Below, piece by piece: positions 23,718 through 36,150 of a stretch of DNA of 64,000 nt. Positions within the stretch are counted from its first letter, which is position 1; the number at the start of each line of letters is the position of its first letter. The stretch is from Rosellinia necatrix. Taxonomy: Eukaryota > Ascomycota > Sordariomycetes > Xylariales > Xylariaceae. A model generated the notes under the pieces. The model had not been told where the DNA came from. It searched no databases and saw only the letters and a program-made list of their open reading frames with translations. The position numbers and the translations under genes were made by a program. The stretch lies in NCBI GenBank assembly GCA_021209875.1, contig JAGYVD010000005.1, positions 1,860,001 to 1,924,000 of the forward strand. Direction: 5' to 3'.

Positions 23718-24923
23718 CTAGAAATTTTGAGAAATGCCCGCGCTTTGCTGGGGGTAAGGAGACGGATTCTCGATTCGTGTATTTCGTCGGGCCGGGTTGT
23801 CACGGATTACAGGTTGTTGCCCCTGGCCATTTGGATTATCGGTGTATGGATCACTGTAAGGGTTACTGGCACCATACTGGTCATAATAACCAGCACCTCC
23901 GTACGCGACATTTTCGCCGGAGCCGTCGGATCTGCCCGCTGCGCTATAAGACGACGAAGCGTTCGAAGGGCCTCGGTGAACGTTGGCGCCACGGTTCTCG
24001 GCTGAAGAAGGGCCCATGGCACCAAGGATTTCGCCTTCGGGGGAGTGCGATCCGTCGCTCATTAGAGGTTCGCCTGATCTCCTGTCAGAAAAGTTCCCTT
24101 GTGGTGATGAATTCCCGTCAGATAAAGCCGCACCTGGTCCGCCCCCGGACATGGTCGTGGAGCCCTTGCGTCCCGAAGAGCCCGCAAGAGTAGTGGAACC
24201 CCAACCACGATACCCAGAAGTCGCATCTTCCTTCATTTCATATGTACCCGCCGCACCAACATTGGGGAGAGTAGGGTCGTTGTTTGGGTTGTAAGCATAA
24301 TCTTCTACTTCTTTCCTCCTTTCCTCCTCGGCATCCCTACGCTGCTTACGTTTCCTCCAGAAAAACAGACCAGCTAGGATGATCAAAGCTACTCCGGCAA
24401 TAGGGACGACGACGGCGACGGCGATCTTGCTTGATTGGTTCAAACTACTTGATGAGTTATCGCCTCCGGAGTTCAAAGCTGGGGATCCCGATGGAGAGTT
24501 GCCAAGAGTAGTGCCGGGGGTCTCAGTCTGAAATGAGGTGGAGGTAATGGTGGTCGTGCTTGTTGATTCATTTGGGATAGAAGTCGATGACTGGCTTGTA
24601 GTTGCTGGATCCGTGGTACTCGAGGACGTGGATGAGCTTGGTGTTTCTGATGGCGTGGTCTCGCGACTAGTTGAAGACGAGGTTGGAATTGGGGTCGTTG
24701 TTGTGGTTGTTGTTGACGTCGAGGGAGGTGGAGGCGAGGGTGTTGACGTCGAGGAAGTTGTAGGTGGTTGGGATGTTGTTGTGGAAGTATTACTTGTGGT
24801 TGTCGGGGGTCGGCTTGAACTGGAAGTTGTGGTACTTTCTGGGGTTGAAGTGGAAGCATCCGTCGGGCTCGTAGTCGGATCGTCTTGTGACGACATTGTC
24901 GAGTTGGTGGTATTGTCGGACAT
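23718..24923 (-). CDS. Ser/Thr-rich single-pass membrane protein (Mid2/WSC-like architecture)
   Basis: About 401 aa. A mucin-like ectodomain of some 165 residues is almost entirely Ser, Thr and Pro and should be heavily O-glycosylated. It is followed by a transmembrane helix (IAVAVVVPIAGVALIILAGL, about 166-189) and the stop-transfer cluster WRKRKQRR. A roughly 210-residue cytosolic tail is rich in Gly, Ser, Asn and Tyr. This is the layout of fungal wall-stress sensors and Mid2-like proteins, but no WSC or cysteine domain is present. An ATG at 24980 would add 19 residues, yet it sits between a GCTAAC branch site and a TCAG acceptor (exon from 24966). A good AAG/GTATGC donor lies near 25227, so it is probably inside a 5' leader intron; I therefore choose 24923. 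No classic signal peptide is visible with either start. Confidence 0.75.
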   Translation of the reverse strand: MSDNTTNSTMSSQDDPTTSPTDASTSTPESTTTSSSSRPPTTTSNTSTTTSQPPTTSSTSTPSPPPPSTSTTTTTTTPIPTSSSTSRETTPSETPSSSTSSSTTDPATTSQSSTSIPNESTSTTTITSTSFQTETPGTTLGNSPSGSPALNSGGDNSSSSLNQSSKIAVAVVVPIAGVALIILAGLFFWRKRKQRRDAEEERRKEVEDYAYNPNNDPTLPNVGAAGTYEMKEDATSGYRGWGSTTLAGSSGRKGSTTMSGGGPGAALSDGNSSPQGNFSDRRSGEPLMSDGSHSPEGEILGAMGPSSAENRGANVHRGPSNASSSYSAAGRSDGSGENVAYGGAGYYDQYGASNPYSDPYTDNPNGQGQQPVIRDNPARRNTRIENPSPYPQQSAGISQNF

Positions 24924-27900
24924 GGTAAACTGACGTTTCTCTTGCACCGTTAACCTTGGGTGTCGCCTGACCAAAGGCATTGTTAGCGCAAAATGTGTCT
25001 GAACGTGGAAGACTAGATAGGGCAGGGGGATTGTTGTAGTAACATGGGCGCACAGAAGACGGGCGCCAGAGCAGGTGAAAAGAAATTGCGCAACAGTCTA
25101 ACTATTGACTCGGCCAGATTGTGAGACGATGCGATTGTATGCAGATGCACAGTCATACAGAGTCACAGCATTGGCGCCAGGACGGTGAGCAGCAGTGATG
25201 GAACAAACAGAGAGAAAATCGCATACCTTGTGTGAAGAAGGGGTGGGCCCTAAATGGGAAACGGCCCCAAGGCCAGTAAATGGGGATGGATGGACAATTG
25301 AATGTTTCGAGTGATGCGAATCGTCGGGGACGAGACGCGGCTAAGAGCTGATGGCGAGATCAAACCAGGCCAGACAGGGCGACAGAACAGGACGAGGTGA
25401 AGCGGGTAATGGCAGGAGTGAAAACGGTGGCAGTGTAGCCAAGAAAGGTCAGGAGGGAAGAGGTGAGAGAAAGAGAAGGGCTCTGGAGCCACTTAGCAAG
25501 CCTTCTAGCGAGGTGCGATGCAGTGCAACAGCATAATGGTTCGTTGCAATGAGATGGGGGGAGGGGGAGCAAGAGAGGTGAGCCAGCTGGCGGGTGAGCT
25601 AGATGGATTGTGGCGGAGTCACTGCGCTCGTGTTTCTGTTGTGGTGCTTGGCTCGTATCTCTCAGGTGCGCGGAGGCGGGTTAGCTGGGTCGATCACTCG
25701 TGTGTGTCTGGAGTCCAAGTCAAGAGTCGAGAGGCGGGAGAATGATAGGACAAGAAGGCCGGTTACACACAATACAAGACGCCGACTGTTACAACAGTGA
25801 GGCCGCAAGCGTCCGTCTAGAAAAGAGACAATAGCGAGATGGTAGAGGGAAATAATGATACAGCCTCTAATCTTAATACAGGTGTTGTAATAATCAATTG
25901 ACGTCGCCTCATGCAACATGAGTAGAGATCTGTGGAGAGAGCGTGGAGAGAGCGGAGAGGGAGCGAAAGAGAGCGAGGGTGATTAGAGATGGCAGAAGCA
26001 AAGCAAGCTGCGACAGCACAGTCGACGGCAGCAACGGCAGAAACTACACTAACTACCTAGGTACCTAGGTAGATACCTTGGGCATATAACTAAGTACCAG
26101 GTAGCCACGGACACTAGGGCAGGGTTGACAGCCACGACGACGAATCATTTGACGCCATCTTTGAGCCGAGCGAGATTTGCAGCCTGATTAGGCACCATGC
26201 CCCACTATCTGCTCTATGATCTAGCGCAGTGTCACCTGTAGACTTGCACTAAGCTAAGTACACTACCTACCCAAGATTGGATTACTTGTACTCTAGATTG
26301 CCATGTGCGTGTATCATACTCAGGGCACGGTGCATGGCAGGAATCCCAGTTGGGTTGGATTGGGGCACGAGAGCACTGCTGTCAAGCCCCGTCTCTATCT
26401 TTGTGCGCAGTCATGATGGATATTCACCCCAGTTCATCTATCCAAGTAGCTAAAATACTGCTATCTGCGTTATATTTCAGTGTCCATGTAGGTAAATTAG
26501 GGACAAAGTCTGTAAGAAGTAAAAGGCTGACGGCCTCCTATACCTAGGTTTACGGAACTTTGACAGGTTACCTTTGGGCACCCAAGGTACCTTCCTCAGG
26601 TACCTACCTACCTATGTAAATAGGTAGTTGGAATGTTGCAACAGCCTCTTTTTCATGTGGTATAACTACGACGCACCTATCTGCTTACAGTATCTCTCGC
26701 GCTTTCTTTGTTCTGATAACCGACGATGCACAGCATATACAGTACCTACTACCCACCTACATTACTCTGAAGTATGCTCACACGTGCCTGTCTGAGAGGC
26801 ACTCGGTCATAACTTAAGTATCTACCTAGGTAGGTAGACACATACCTATCCACCGCCAACTATTCCCCGCCACATAATCTTTTGGCAGTGTCTGGCAGAA
26901 TACATTGGACATTCCAGAGTCTTGTCTTAGAGTTAACCCACCAATGAGGCTGCCAAGCCTGTTTATAACCCGACAGGCAGGCCCTCCAGCAAAACACGCA
27001 ATCCCATAACTACCTACATAGAACCTAGTGTAGATAACTAGTATTGCTAGAGGGCGGTCAGCCCGGCATGATACTTTGTGTCTTGTTCTTGGGCTACTCC
27101 GTATATATGGTAGTTAGATATGATAGGCAGTGCAGGCGTAGGTCGATGGGCCTCCATCTGCAGACGTACATATGTATTCGTCACGGTCCCCCGCGATTGT
27201 CGACCAACCGGACCAGTCAGGCAGTCCAGAGGCCAGTTTTTGGAAACCCGAAACTAGCAGGCTCGTTGGTACGCTGCGATGCGCTGCAACGACAGTGCAG
27301 ATACGGTGTAACCACCCACTGCCTCCATGCCTCGGACGGCGCCTGCTTCTGTGCCCAATAGTAATAATAGGTGAGACAATTAACAGCCAATCATACACCG
27401 TTACCAGACCCCATCAAGACTTAAAATAAACACTTACAAGGACATAGCCTGCTTTAAACAACTCTGTCGGCAATCCTTGCACTAACGGCCTTTTTTTTCT
27501 CTCTCTTTTTCAGACACGGCAGTGCTGCGCCGTGATTCGCTTCCTATGGGGGGATCTCAAAATGTTGACGGGGATCCAAGTAATGTATGTAAGCACCTAC
27601 GAAGTACAGTACGTACATATGTACCTAGATGTGTATGTACCGTGTAGCTTTTGTTGGATACTGTACTGACCAGTAAGAAAGTCTAGACCACCACTATTGG
27701 AAGATTGTAATCCGGGCACGCTTTAACGAGTCTATTATATCTCTTTCTCCCCCTCTTCACCCTGCTTGTACACTATAACAACTGTAAGTTTGTACAGGGT
27801 GATCAGATCTCAGATTACCCGGTCTGTTGTAATCACTTGCTAACAGAATACCGTTTGCCCTACCTAAGTAGGTGATTGACAAATGACGACACTAGTGAGC

Positions 27901-27962
27901 TGCCTGGCCCAGAAAGCTGCATGCAGCCCACATGTAGCCCAGGTGTATACCTGCATACTAGG

Positions 27963-27996
27963 TATGTATATATGTATATATATACATATATACATA
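27963..27996. repeat. 34-bp perfect AT-rich palindrome
   Basis: TATGTATATATGTATAT followed exactly by its reverse complement, with no spacer. It is embedded in a wider TATG/CATA-rich patch. It could extrude as a cruciform or serve as a transcript-end hairpin. Confidence 0.95.
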
Positions 27997-28505
27997 GATG
28001 CTGTACAAGCAATGGTGAGAGTAGGTAGTGTATAGTATGTACAGTACATTGTAGAAAGAGAAAAGAGAAGGGTCAAGGTGGGGGCATCGGCCCTGCTAAA
28101 CGTGCTGATCTGGCTAGGAAACGGTCCGCTGGATACCGAGATCAAGTTACGCAGGAAAGGATGTAGGTAGTGTAGTGTGCGTACCTTGGGCAAAGGGAAC
28201 TTGTATCTGGTTGTGGGCTCCGAAGTGGATAAGGTCATGCTTTGCATCCTTCCCAAGCTACCTAGTGTACCTGGGTAATAAAAATAAATAAACGTAAAAA
28301 CAATATCATACTTTGTGTATATAGCCACCTAGGTCCCTAAAGGCAGTGTAAATATTTAGCGCAAACACATCATCCTCTAAGATGCCTACTGTACGCATTC
28401 CCAATTCCTCGGGATTTCCGAAGGGAGCAACGAGAAACTTGTTGTTTGTTATTTACGCCATAGTTAGATGCTACAGCGCCCTACGTAGAGGGTTAGCTAC
28501 ACTGG

Positions 28506-28547
28506 GACCTCTCTTAATAAGACCTCTCTTAATAAGACCTCTCTTAA
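28506..28547. repeat. 15-bp tandem repeat, 2.8 copies
   Basis: The unit GACCTCTCTTAATAA occurs twice exactly and then again for 12 bases. It is preceded by TACACTGG. Short tandem GACCTC-type units of this sort occur just inside the ends of some Tc1/mariner-pogo elements, but I could not find a matching inverted copy in the window. Confidence 0.9.
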
Positions 28548-29818
28548 CGTAGTGCAGATGCCACCTCTCGACAACGAAACAAGAGAAGCATATAGCAAGC
28601 AATCTTATCTATCAGGGACCTGCATTGCAGGCTGACGGGGAGTTGAGGATGAATAGCCATTGAATTATTACCCCGTCCTAAACCAGTTCCTAGATTTTAA
28701 TTTTACATAGTTGCGTGATTATTCCCCATGTACGTAGGAGGTACTTGACAGTAATAGTGTACTTGTATGCGCCGGAATGCACAGTGTACACTGCCCACCC
28801 GGAATGTATCTGCCTGTTATCGTCCTTCCGGGGATCTGTAATCGTCCGTGCACACCACGTTCCCTGCTCGCTGAATTGTTAAGCCGGCGAGACACCTGCG
28901 GTACCTACCCGAATTAGAAGGCGGCCTGTATTAATACTGGGACAAGGTCTACTCCGTAGACGCCGGAGAGGGAAGGGGATAAAAAAAGGGGGGGGTCGCA
29001 GCTGGACAATCCCGATACCAAAGTCCAAGGACCACAGATGAGCGAACGAGGAAATCACTAAGTTGACGGCGACGACGACGCCTACTAACCAAGAGCCTGC
29101 CAATACCTAGTACCTAACGGGCACATGCCGACATGTGACATACTAAAGTGACCATACTAAAGTTCATGGGCACATCTACTGAGTCGCCGGCCACGTATGA
29201 TCAACACTGACATCATCTAAGCTCCTCTTTCCCTGGTATAGGGTAGCTTAGGGCATCTCTAGAAGTGATACGTTGCAGTACTCATGTCGGCCCCGTATAG
29301 CTCTACGTAGAATTCCCATGTGAGAAAAATATAAAAGGTATTTATTTAACTTCATGAAATCAATTTGTTGTCATTGTCTGACCCGTGGGGCAAAGCGTAA
29401 CGGCTCGCTAGCTATCAATCATCCCAAGATGTCTCCAACTTTGTAACGGACAGGTAGGTTGGCTTGGCCTATGTTCCTTCTATGTGCGCCACCGCACACT
29501 CATGTACTGCACGAGTGCTGGTGGCCGGTTCGTAAATGGTGTCCAGATATGAGGAACTCCTAACCCAATGATTCGAAAGGTAGTGAAGAAAAAGGGCATT
29601 AACAAATACAGTATATCGAATGTTGGCCAAGCCGTTTGGCGGATTCCAACGCTGTAGTGCCTCAGGATAGCCGATCCCATCTATTAGTAACTCCCACGCC
29701 ATGATGTTTATATATACCGAGGGTGACATGGCTGCCTATAATGCGCCGAGATGGTCTAGTCGTGTGTCATGAAAGAAAAGAGAATTGGACTAGTGACTCG
29801 CAGTGGCCGACAACTTGT

Positions 29819-32206
29819 CTACCTGTGCATGTCCCAGGTGGGCTTCAATGTCACGTTCATCTCCGCCTGTGTGAAGACGGTGTCGCCGGGTAGCCGGCTA
29901 ACACGCCCAGCACCGGCACGAAGCGCGTTCAGGCCGGCGCCTGAAAGCCCGGTCTGCATGCTGCGAACGCTGCCCGTCTCGCTCATGCCCCCCTCGGGGT
30001 CCTTGAACCGACGCGGCGGTGCAAAGTCAAGAGCGGTGAACGCGCTAGACTTCCGTAGCGAGTGCCTATGCGATGTTAGAGTGATGACACTTCGGGGGAA
30101 TGGTAGGATACTTACGCGCTTGGAAGTGCTGGTGTTTCGTCGAATGCACTAACCAACGGCGAGTGGGCCGGCGTATTTACCCTGTAAGGCATACGTTCAC
30201 CAAGAGGGCTTTGTGACCGGCCGGCCGCGTGCTCCCTGAACGTGGGAGGCGGCGCGAAGTCAATGGCGCCCATCAGAGCAAATGAGTCGTCTTTCAGCTT
30301 AGAGGGGGCCGGCAGAGTGGTGAGATCAGCCGGGGGAGGCATGGGCTTATGAGGCTGTCCGCCGAAGCGAGGATTTGAAGCCGACGAGCCAGGTCGGGGG
30401 CTCCTAGAGGGACCCCATCCGCGACCCGACATAACCGAACCAGCTCTTGGACCGGACATAACCGAGCCAGCTCTCGGGCCGGACATGACTGAACCGGCTC
30501 GTGGCCTTCCCTGAGGTCCAGGAGGCATATGAGGTCCTGTGCGAGGGCCCCGAGGACCTGGTGGCCCACGCGGCCCAGGTCCAGGCATTGGGCGCCGGTT
30601 GTTCGGGGGAGGAGTCATAGCGCGGCGACTAACTGGTTGGGCATATGGCATAATGAATGAATTCGTATCGGGGTCAAAGTAGGCGGCCTCGCCCCCCATG
30701 TAACCCGCATCATAGTCCTCATAGTATCCCCCTTGCTGGGGCATTGGGGGACGATTCTGGTCGGCCTTGGTATCCTCGAAATATTCCTTGTAAAATGAAC
30801 GGATGCGGTTGGCTCGGAATTCCGGATCTTCCGACTCCAAGAACTCGTCAGGAGGTAAAGGTCGAAGACCGACAGACAGCCTCCGGTTGTCTTGATCGGG
30901 AACACCTAGCCCAGCTGACTGCGGGTGTCCTTGCTCACGATTGACTGACATATGAAGCTCATCCTCATCTCGTTGAGTGCTGAACCGGTTCTCGTCAAAT
31001 TGCAAGTGGTCGGCATAGCTCTGATACTCTTCAACAGCGCCTGGGGTGTTGATAACCGGCATGGACTCCTTACGTGGCGGCCGAACAACTGCGGGCATGG
31101 CTTTGGGGTTTGAATTTTGTGATCGAACGGAATCTTGAGACATGTGGCGATTCATGATGCCCAGGTCATCAGGAAGCGCCTGGTTGTTGGGCACACCTTG
31201 AGCCATTGAATCCCTCTCATTGACAATCTCGGCCACCATGGGTTGAGGCGCTTCCTTCAGTTCTCGCGAAGATGGACGAGAGCTTTGCGGTGCCAGCTTG
31301 CGACTGGCTGGATTAGCAACAGCCGCAGGCTCTTGAACCTCAGGGACTTGAGCGACTCCGGGCCCGTCGTCGACAAATCGGAACCCATTTCCTCCAGGTA
31401 TCGAGCGCGCCTCCTCTGGGCTATTCGGAGGAAATGTCATGGGTTGGGCAACAGGAAGTGGTGACTGCAAGGGTGACGTCGGCATATCTTTCTCGCCACT
31501 GGGACGTGTCTTAGAGGTGTAAATCGAAGAAGTTCTACCACCGGGCCCTTTCTTGAACGATCGTAACGAACCAACTTCACTGCTGGCATATACCGGCCGA
31601 TAGGGGTCGTCGCTTTGGAGAGTTTTGGCGAGAGAATTGAACGACTCTCGAGAGTTATGCATGTTGGGCGGGAGAAGGTAAGGGCTGGACAGGTTCATAT
31701 CCATTGATAGCTGAGCTTTGTGATTGCCCTCCTTTTCCTTGCCGAAGAAAGCACTTTTCCTCTTGTTGCCCTTCGGGTGTAACGTGTCCTGTAGACCAAA
31801 ATCCATAGACTTAAATTTATTTGCTGCCTCCTCCCGTCTCCGCCTCAACACACCCTTTCGGGCGAAGTACGCTAGCCCAATGATGGCAGCAAGTAGAGGG
31901 AGCCTGATTACCTGTTAGCCAAACGCAAGTTATAGTACGAATATATCTAAGAGGTACTGACACCACGCTGATAACGATGGTGGTCGTGTTTGAGTCGCCC
32001 GCAGACGGCTTCTCCGTCAGGTTGTTTTCGGTTCTGGCCACGATTTGCGCAACATTGTCACCTGATTCTAGAGATTCCGGTATGCCCGTCTTCAGGCCTT
32101 CTAATTGATCCACCTCTTGCTCCAGTAGAGATCGCCGGGAGTGTGTATGGGCATGGCCGTGGCCGTGCGCGTGCCTGTGAATCATTGCTCTGGCAGCACT
32201 GGACAT
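29819..32206 (-). CDS. Skg6/Tos2-like single-pass membrane protein
   Basis: Exons: 31962-32206, 30116-31903 and 29819-30065, giving 759 aa. A short N-terminal part contains a His-rich run (HRHAHGHGHAHTHSRR) and an acidic/polar stretch. It leads into NTTTIVISVVLPLLAAIIGL, the transmembrane helix (about 75-95) of the Skg6/Tos2/Mid2-like type. Then come AYFARKGVLRRRR and the conserved juxtamembrane KFKSMDFGLQD. The long cytosolic region is rich in Pro, Gly, Ser and Arg, with three GPRAGSVMS-type repeats (about 30425-30500). The third exon adds LRKSSAFTALDFAPPRRF and a C terminus ending LKPTWDMHR. I chose the splice GT/GTCAGT..CAG/G because it keeps the helix free of arginine. Yeast relatives sit at polarised growth sites; that role is inferred here. 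Confidence 0.78.
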
Positions 32207-34085
32207 TCGCCCAACTAAATAACGGGGGACGTCAAGCTAGGCGAACGCTCGCGTTTTTTGACCGTGATATAAACGATGTGCAACCTCGGAACTTAGGCCA
32301 GAGCTAACCACTCATTCTAACTCCAGTCGACAGGAATCGTTGACGTCGTGATATGCCGTAGTAATTAATGATATGTACTTGTCAATGTTTCGAGTATACC
32401 GGGATGGAACAATGTTAATCAAACAGGGTCTCAACGGTAATGGCTGCCACAAAGGTCGAAAGAGGGACTTGGGTGAATATTGAAAGAATGACTTCAAAGT
32501 TGGATTGAAAGAATGGCGCGCCCGTTGGGCAGTTTAGTTCGACGGCCACTTGTCGAAAGACTGCTGGTCTACCGAAGGATGAGGTGGTAAGAAGAGAGGA
32601 TGAGGGAAGAGAAAGGAAAGGCGAATGAAACTAAGGAGCGTGGTAGCGGACGGAGTTACTGCAGGTACCCCTGTACCTGATGATCCTGTCCCTTTTCCGC
32701 TTACGCTAGAGGACTTTAACAAGAGAGCCAACGAATAACAATCCAATATAGGGGAAATGAATGAAGGGGGTGTGGAGGCTTAAACATCGGTGGGCGAACG
32801 AATCAAGGTTCCAGGATCGCCCGGGGTCATGGGCACTGTTCGCGCACCCTAATCCTTACCCTACCCTTACTCAGTAAGTAGCGATAACAAACCATGGTTG
32901 GGTGCGCACTATTTTCCTTCGACACTGTACAGCAAAGCATGTGGCCGCACTGCCGGGCACCAAAGTCTTGGAAGATTTGCAGCCTTGGATGGGAGCTAAT
33001 GCAGGAACTGTGTACGATCCCACAGTATCTCGACGTGGATCATGAGTGGACTGCTTTCGGAGATTCGGACGGGGGTTTGTTTCTGTTGACGCAAGGTACC
33101 TCACCCTGAATGTGATTCGGTTGGAAGGCTGAATAAAGCCCCTTTTCTGCCACTGTCGTCAACTTCCCCATAAAAAGAAATCTAACGGCTAACTGTGAGT
33201 TGTTCTGCGCAACTGCAAATGAGCAGTGCTCTAGATTCATCCACGAAGGTGAATTGTAGGATAGGCAATCAGAATACTAGTTAACGCTTAGTGCTGGACA
33301 CATAACTTCTCAATGTAGGGGCGTAGGTGGTTAATACTAGTGTAAGGCAAGCTGATCGGCCTTGGCTCAGTTGAATAAAACGAAACAAACGTAAACCATA
33401 GGCTCCATGATAGCGCCCGCTGTCTCACCCTCGACACACGTGGTCAATGAGCTTGGAGCGATCCACCTTGTACACTAATATTGCATACCAAGTTATACGA
33501 TCTAGATAGGAGAACTATATTCTCCTCAAAGCATATTAGCACCTCAGACACAAATACGTACATACTTGCATATCAAGCCTCTCAGGCACAATACAGTATG
33601 TATGTGGTGGTATGCACCTTAGTCTGACAAAGCATCTTTCTAGACACCTAGACAGATTAGGTCGGTTTCCATGGTGGAGTTTACCACGTCGTGGCAAAGC
33701 CTAGACCGACAAGTCCGTATAACTAATAGTGTATGTAGGCTCTTGTTTGCTTCATATACGCTGGGCGATGGAGAAAAGGCTGCTATGTTACGTATGTGAT
33801 TTGTCGCCCTGGGCAAACGGCCTTAGCCCAATTAGGGAACGCAGCGATGTGTTAGCGAACTTCATGCCTACAGGCAAGCATGTACTGTACGCTCTCCTTG
33901 ACATTAAATATTGGCCCTGATAGTCCCAATTCGCCATCTCGTGCTCACTTCTAGCGGTCCTAGCGAGACCTTGACTTAGCCAGTTCGCGCGCGCCCCCGT
34001 TGCTCCGTTGTTTTCGTTATCCTTCGCGTGGTTGACTCTAAGCGGGTGAACGCGTCACCAAGCGTATCGAGGGGCAGTTATCCTT
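32207..34085. other. Gene-free interval between Skg6-like gene and DHX35
   Basis: Holds the promoter of the Skg6-like gene and the 3' flank of the helicase gene. A CACGTG E-box-like site lies near 33436-33441. None of the small frames has recognisable features. Confidence 0.5.
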
Positions 34086-36150
34086 TCAACGTGGTGCAGT
34101 CTGGTAGAACCCTGATGAATATTCCAGTAGCCACTTCTTCTCGATTTTGGTGATATCGCGGATAAAGGTCTTGTTGGTTGTCTCCATGACTTCGTGGAAA
34201 ATAACCCAATCAGCCTTTCGATTAAACATCAAGGAGCTAGGGTGGGCGTAAAGGATCATTCCACCCTCCACGTTTCGATAACTTCCATCGGATTGCATCT
34301 TCGCAGCATGGGCAAAGTAGCCTGTCGTGAGACACCTGCGAACTTGATCCCCTCTTGCCTCGTGGGGCGCCTTGAGGCCTTCATCTACCCTGATACCAAA
34401 TCGTTCCAGGTAGCGTTTCAATTGGCCGCGTATACTGACAGCGCGAGTCAATGCTTTGAAGTTGAGGTAGTTCTCATGACAGAATTTAGCTTCCTTCCTC
34501 CCCTTTGTCACGAAAGCTTGATATACATTAAGCAGTGTCAGGTGGTCTCCTTCCTCGGCGGCGAACTTACGCCTAACCGACTCCATTTGCTTTTTGCTTC
34601 CGTCTTGCTGAACCCACACAGTACCACCAAGGCTTGTCATAGCCGCTATGGTGAGAATCTCGTTCACGCAACCAAAAGAAGGTGCACTCAATAGTGTTTT
34701 TGCCATCATGGGCTCAACGGCGAGTTCTGCCATTCGCATGCCTAGAGGCCGTGTAAGCTTTGCGTATTCGTCGAGGGCGCCCAGGGAATATAGCAGCTCC
34801 GTTGCTTTGACCATGAGTTCCGCAGGTGGCGGTGTTAGATAATCAAATCGAACAACGTTATCAATGCCGAGTGCTTTGAGTTGCAGTATAAAAGGCGCAA
34901 GGTTTGATCTCTGGATTTCTGGCGCATTTGCGTCAGGGAGGGATTGATAGGTAGATTCAGTGAAGAGCCGAAAACACTTTCCAGGCCTGGTACGGCCAGC
35001 TCTGCCCGCCCTCTGTGCTGCTGATGCTTTCGACACTGGAGTGATTGTTAGGGATTCTATGCCAGTCCGAGGATCAAACGCTCTAAGTTTTACGAAGCCA
35101 GAGTCAATAACATAGACAATACCATCGACCGTCACAGACGCTTCGGCAATATTGGTAGATATGATGACTTTCCGCGTGTTTTCTGGCGGCGTATCGAACA
35201 CATACATCTGTTGTTCTGTCGTTAGGCCCGCGTAAAGGGGCACGGCCAAGAGTGATCGCGCCCCGGGTTGAAGGCTAGCAGACTTCTCAGCAATTATCTG
35301 AACCATGGTGTCAATCTCTTCCCGGCCGGTGAGAAAAACAAGGATATCGCCATCAGGCTCCGTCCTGTGAATATCGAAGATAGTGGAGACTGTCTTTTCA
35401 ACATAATCCTCCGCTGGGGATTCTAGATACAACACATCGACCGGATATGTCCTACCTTTGAGGCTAATGATTGTGCCGATTTGGTTGGCCGTATCGTCCG
35501 CCGATCCCTGGCTCTCCGGGGGCTGCGAGAAGAAGCTAAGAAACTCTTCAGCTTGGAGCGTGGCACTGCTAATGATTATACGGAGCTCCGGTCTACGCCT
35601 CCGGATTTTTTTCAGGAGGCCGAGAAGGATGTCGGTGCTTATGGACCGTTCATGAGCCTCGTCGACCATTATAATGGAGTAGCGGGACAGCAGAGGGTCC
35701 ACTAGAGCTTCGCGGATGAGAAGCCCATCGGTCAAGAACTTGATGCGTGTGGCAGCGGAGGTAAGGTCTTCAAACCGGATCGAGTAACCGACCTCCTTGC
35801 CCAGCTCACAGCCATACTCTTCGGCCACCCTAACAGCTACGGTCGTGGCAGCTATTCGCCGAGGCTATAAATTGTTAGGGCGCGCATTCTGGCGCGTGTG
35901 ATCAGAGAACGGCGACGTACATACATACCTGAGTGACCCCGATCAATTTTCCCTCGGCACACCAGCCGGCGTGTTCAAGGAACTGGGGTATTTGAGTGGT
36001 CTTTCCTGAGCCGGTCTGGCCGACAACAATCGTGACGGGATAAGTCTCGATGAGATAGAGCAGGCTATCATGGTGTTTCGTGATGGGCAAAAGGGCGGCG
36101 GGTTTATGTAGAGCGGGAATGAAGCTCGAGCCAAGGTCAAAGTCTGCCAT
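34086..36150 (-). CDS. DHX35: DEAH-box RNA helicase, DHX35 family
   Basis: ATP-dependent RNA helicase related to human DHX35, a protein found in late spliceosomes. Exons: 35929-36150 and 34086-35864, giving 666 aa. Motifs in order: GQTGSGKT (motif I, about 44-51), TQPRR (Ia), FLTDGLL, DEAH (142-145), SAT (174-176), LVFLTGREEI, STNIAEASVTVDGIVYVIDSG, and QRAGRAGR (motif VI, 358-365). The helicase-associated region (RSNLAPFILQLKALGIDNVV, then EEGDHLTLLNVYQAF) and the OB-fold end (CLTTGYFAHAAKMQSDGSYR, ending LLEYSSGFYQ) follow. The short N terminus and KALGIDNV block match DHX35 better than Prp22, Prp16 or Prp43. MADFDL (36150) is the preferred start; an in-frame ATG at 36189 would add 13 residues. 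It shares a short divergent interval with the CUE gene. Confidence 0.94.

Larger units (their letters stand above)
24924..29818. other. 4.9 kb gene-free interval with probable leader of the upstream gene
   Basis: The left end holds the leader of the Ser/Thr-rich gene, including a likely leader intron of about 259 nt (24967-25226). The rest has no frame with recognisable motifs. It contains purine-rich GAGA stretches (25930-25980), TACCTAGG clusters (26050-26100, 26580-26625, 26818-26850), a 34-bp perfect palindrome (27963-27996) and a 15-bp tandem repeat (28506-28547). The right end is the 3' flank of the Skg6-like gene. Confidence 0.5.

Noticed and set aside
24538..24933. Val/Glu-rich plus-strand frame
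   Set aside because: Antisense shadow of the Ser/Thr repeat region of the membrane protein.
27864..28328. 154-codon minus-strand frame
   Set aside because: Runs through the AT palindrome and TATA/CATA repeats; Tyr/Ile-rich composition and no motif.
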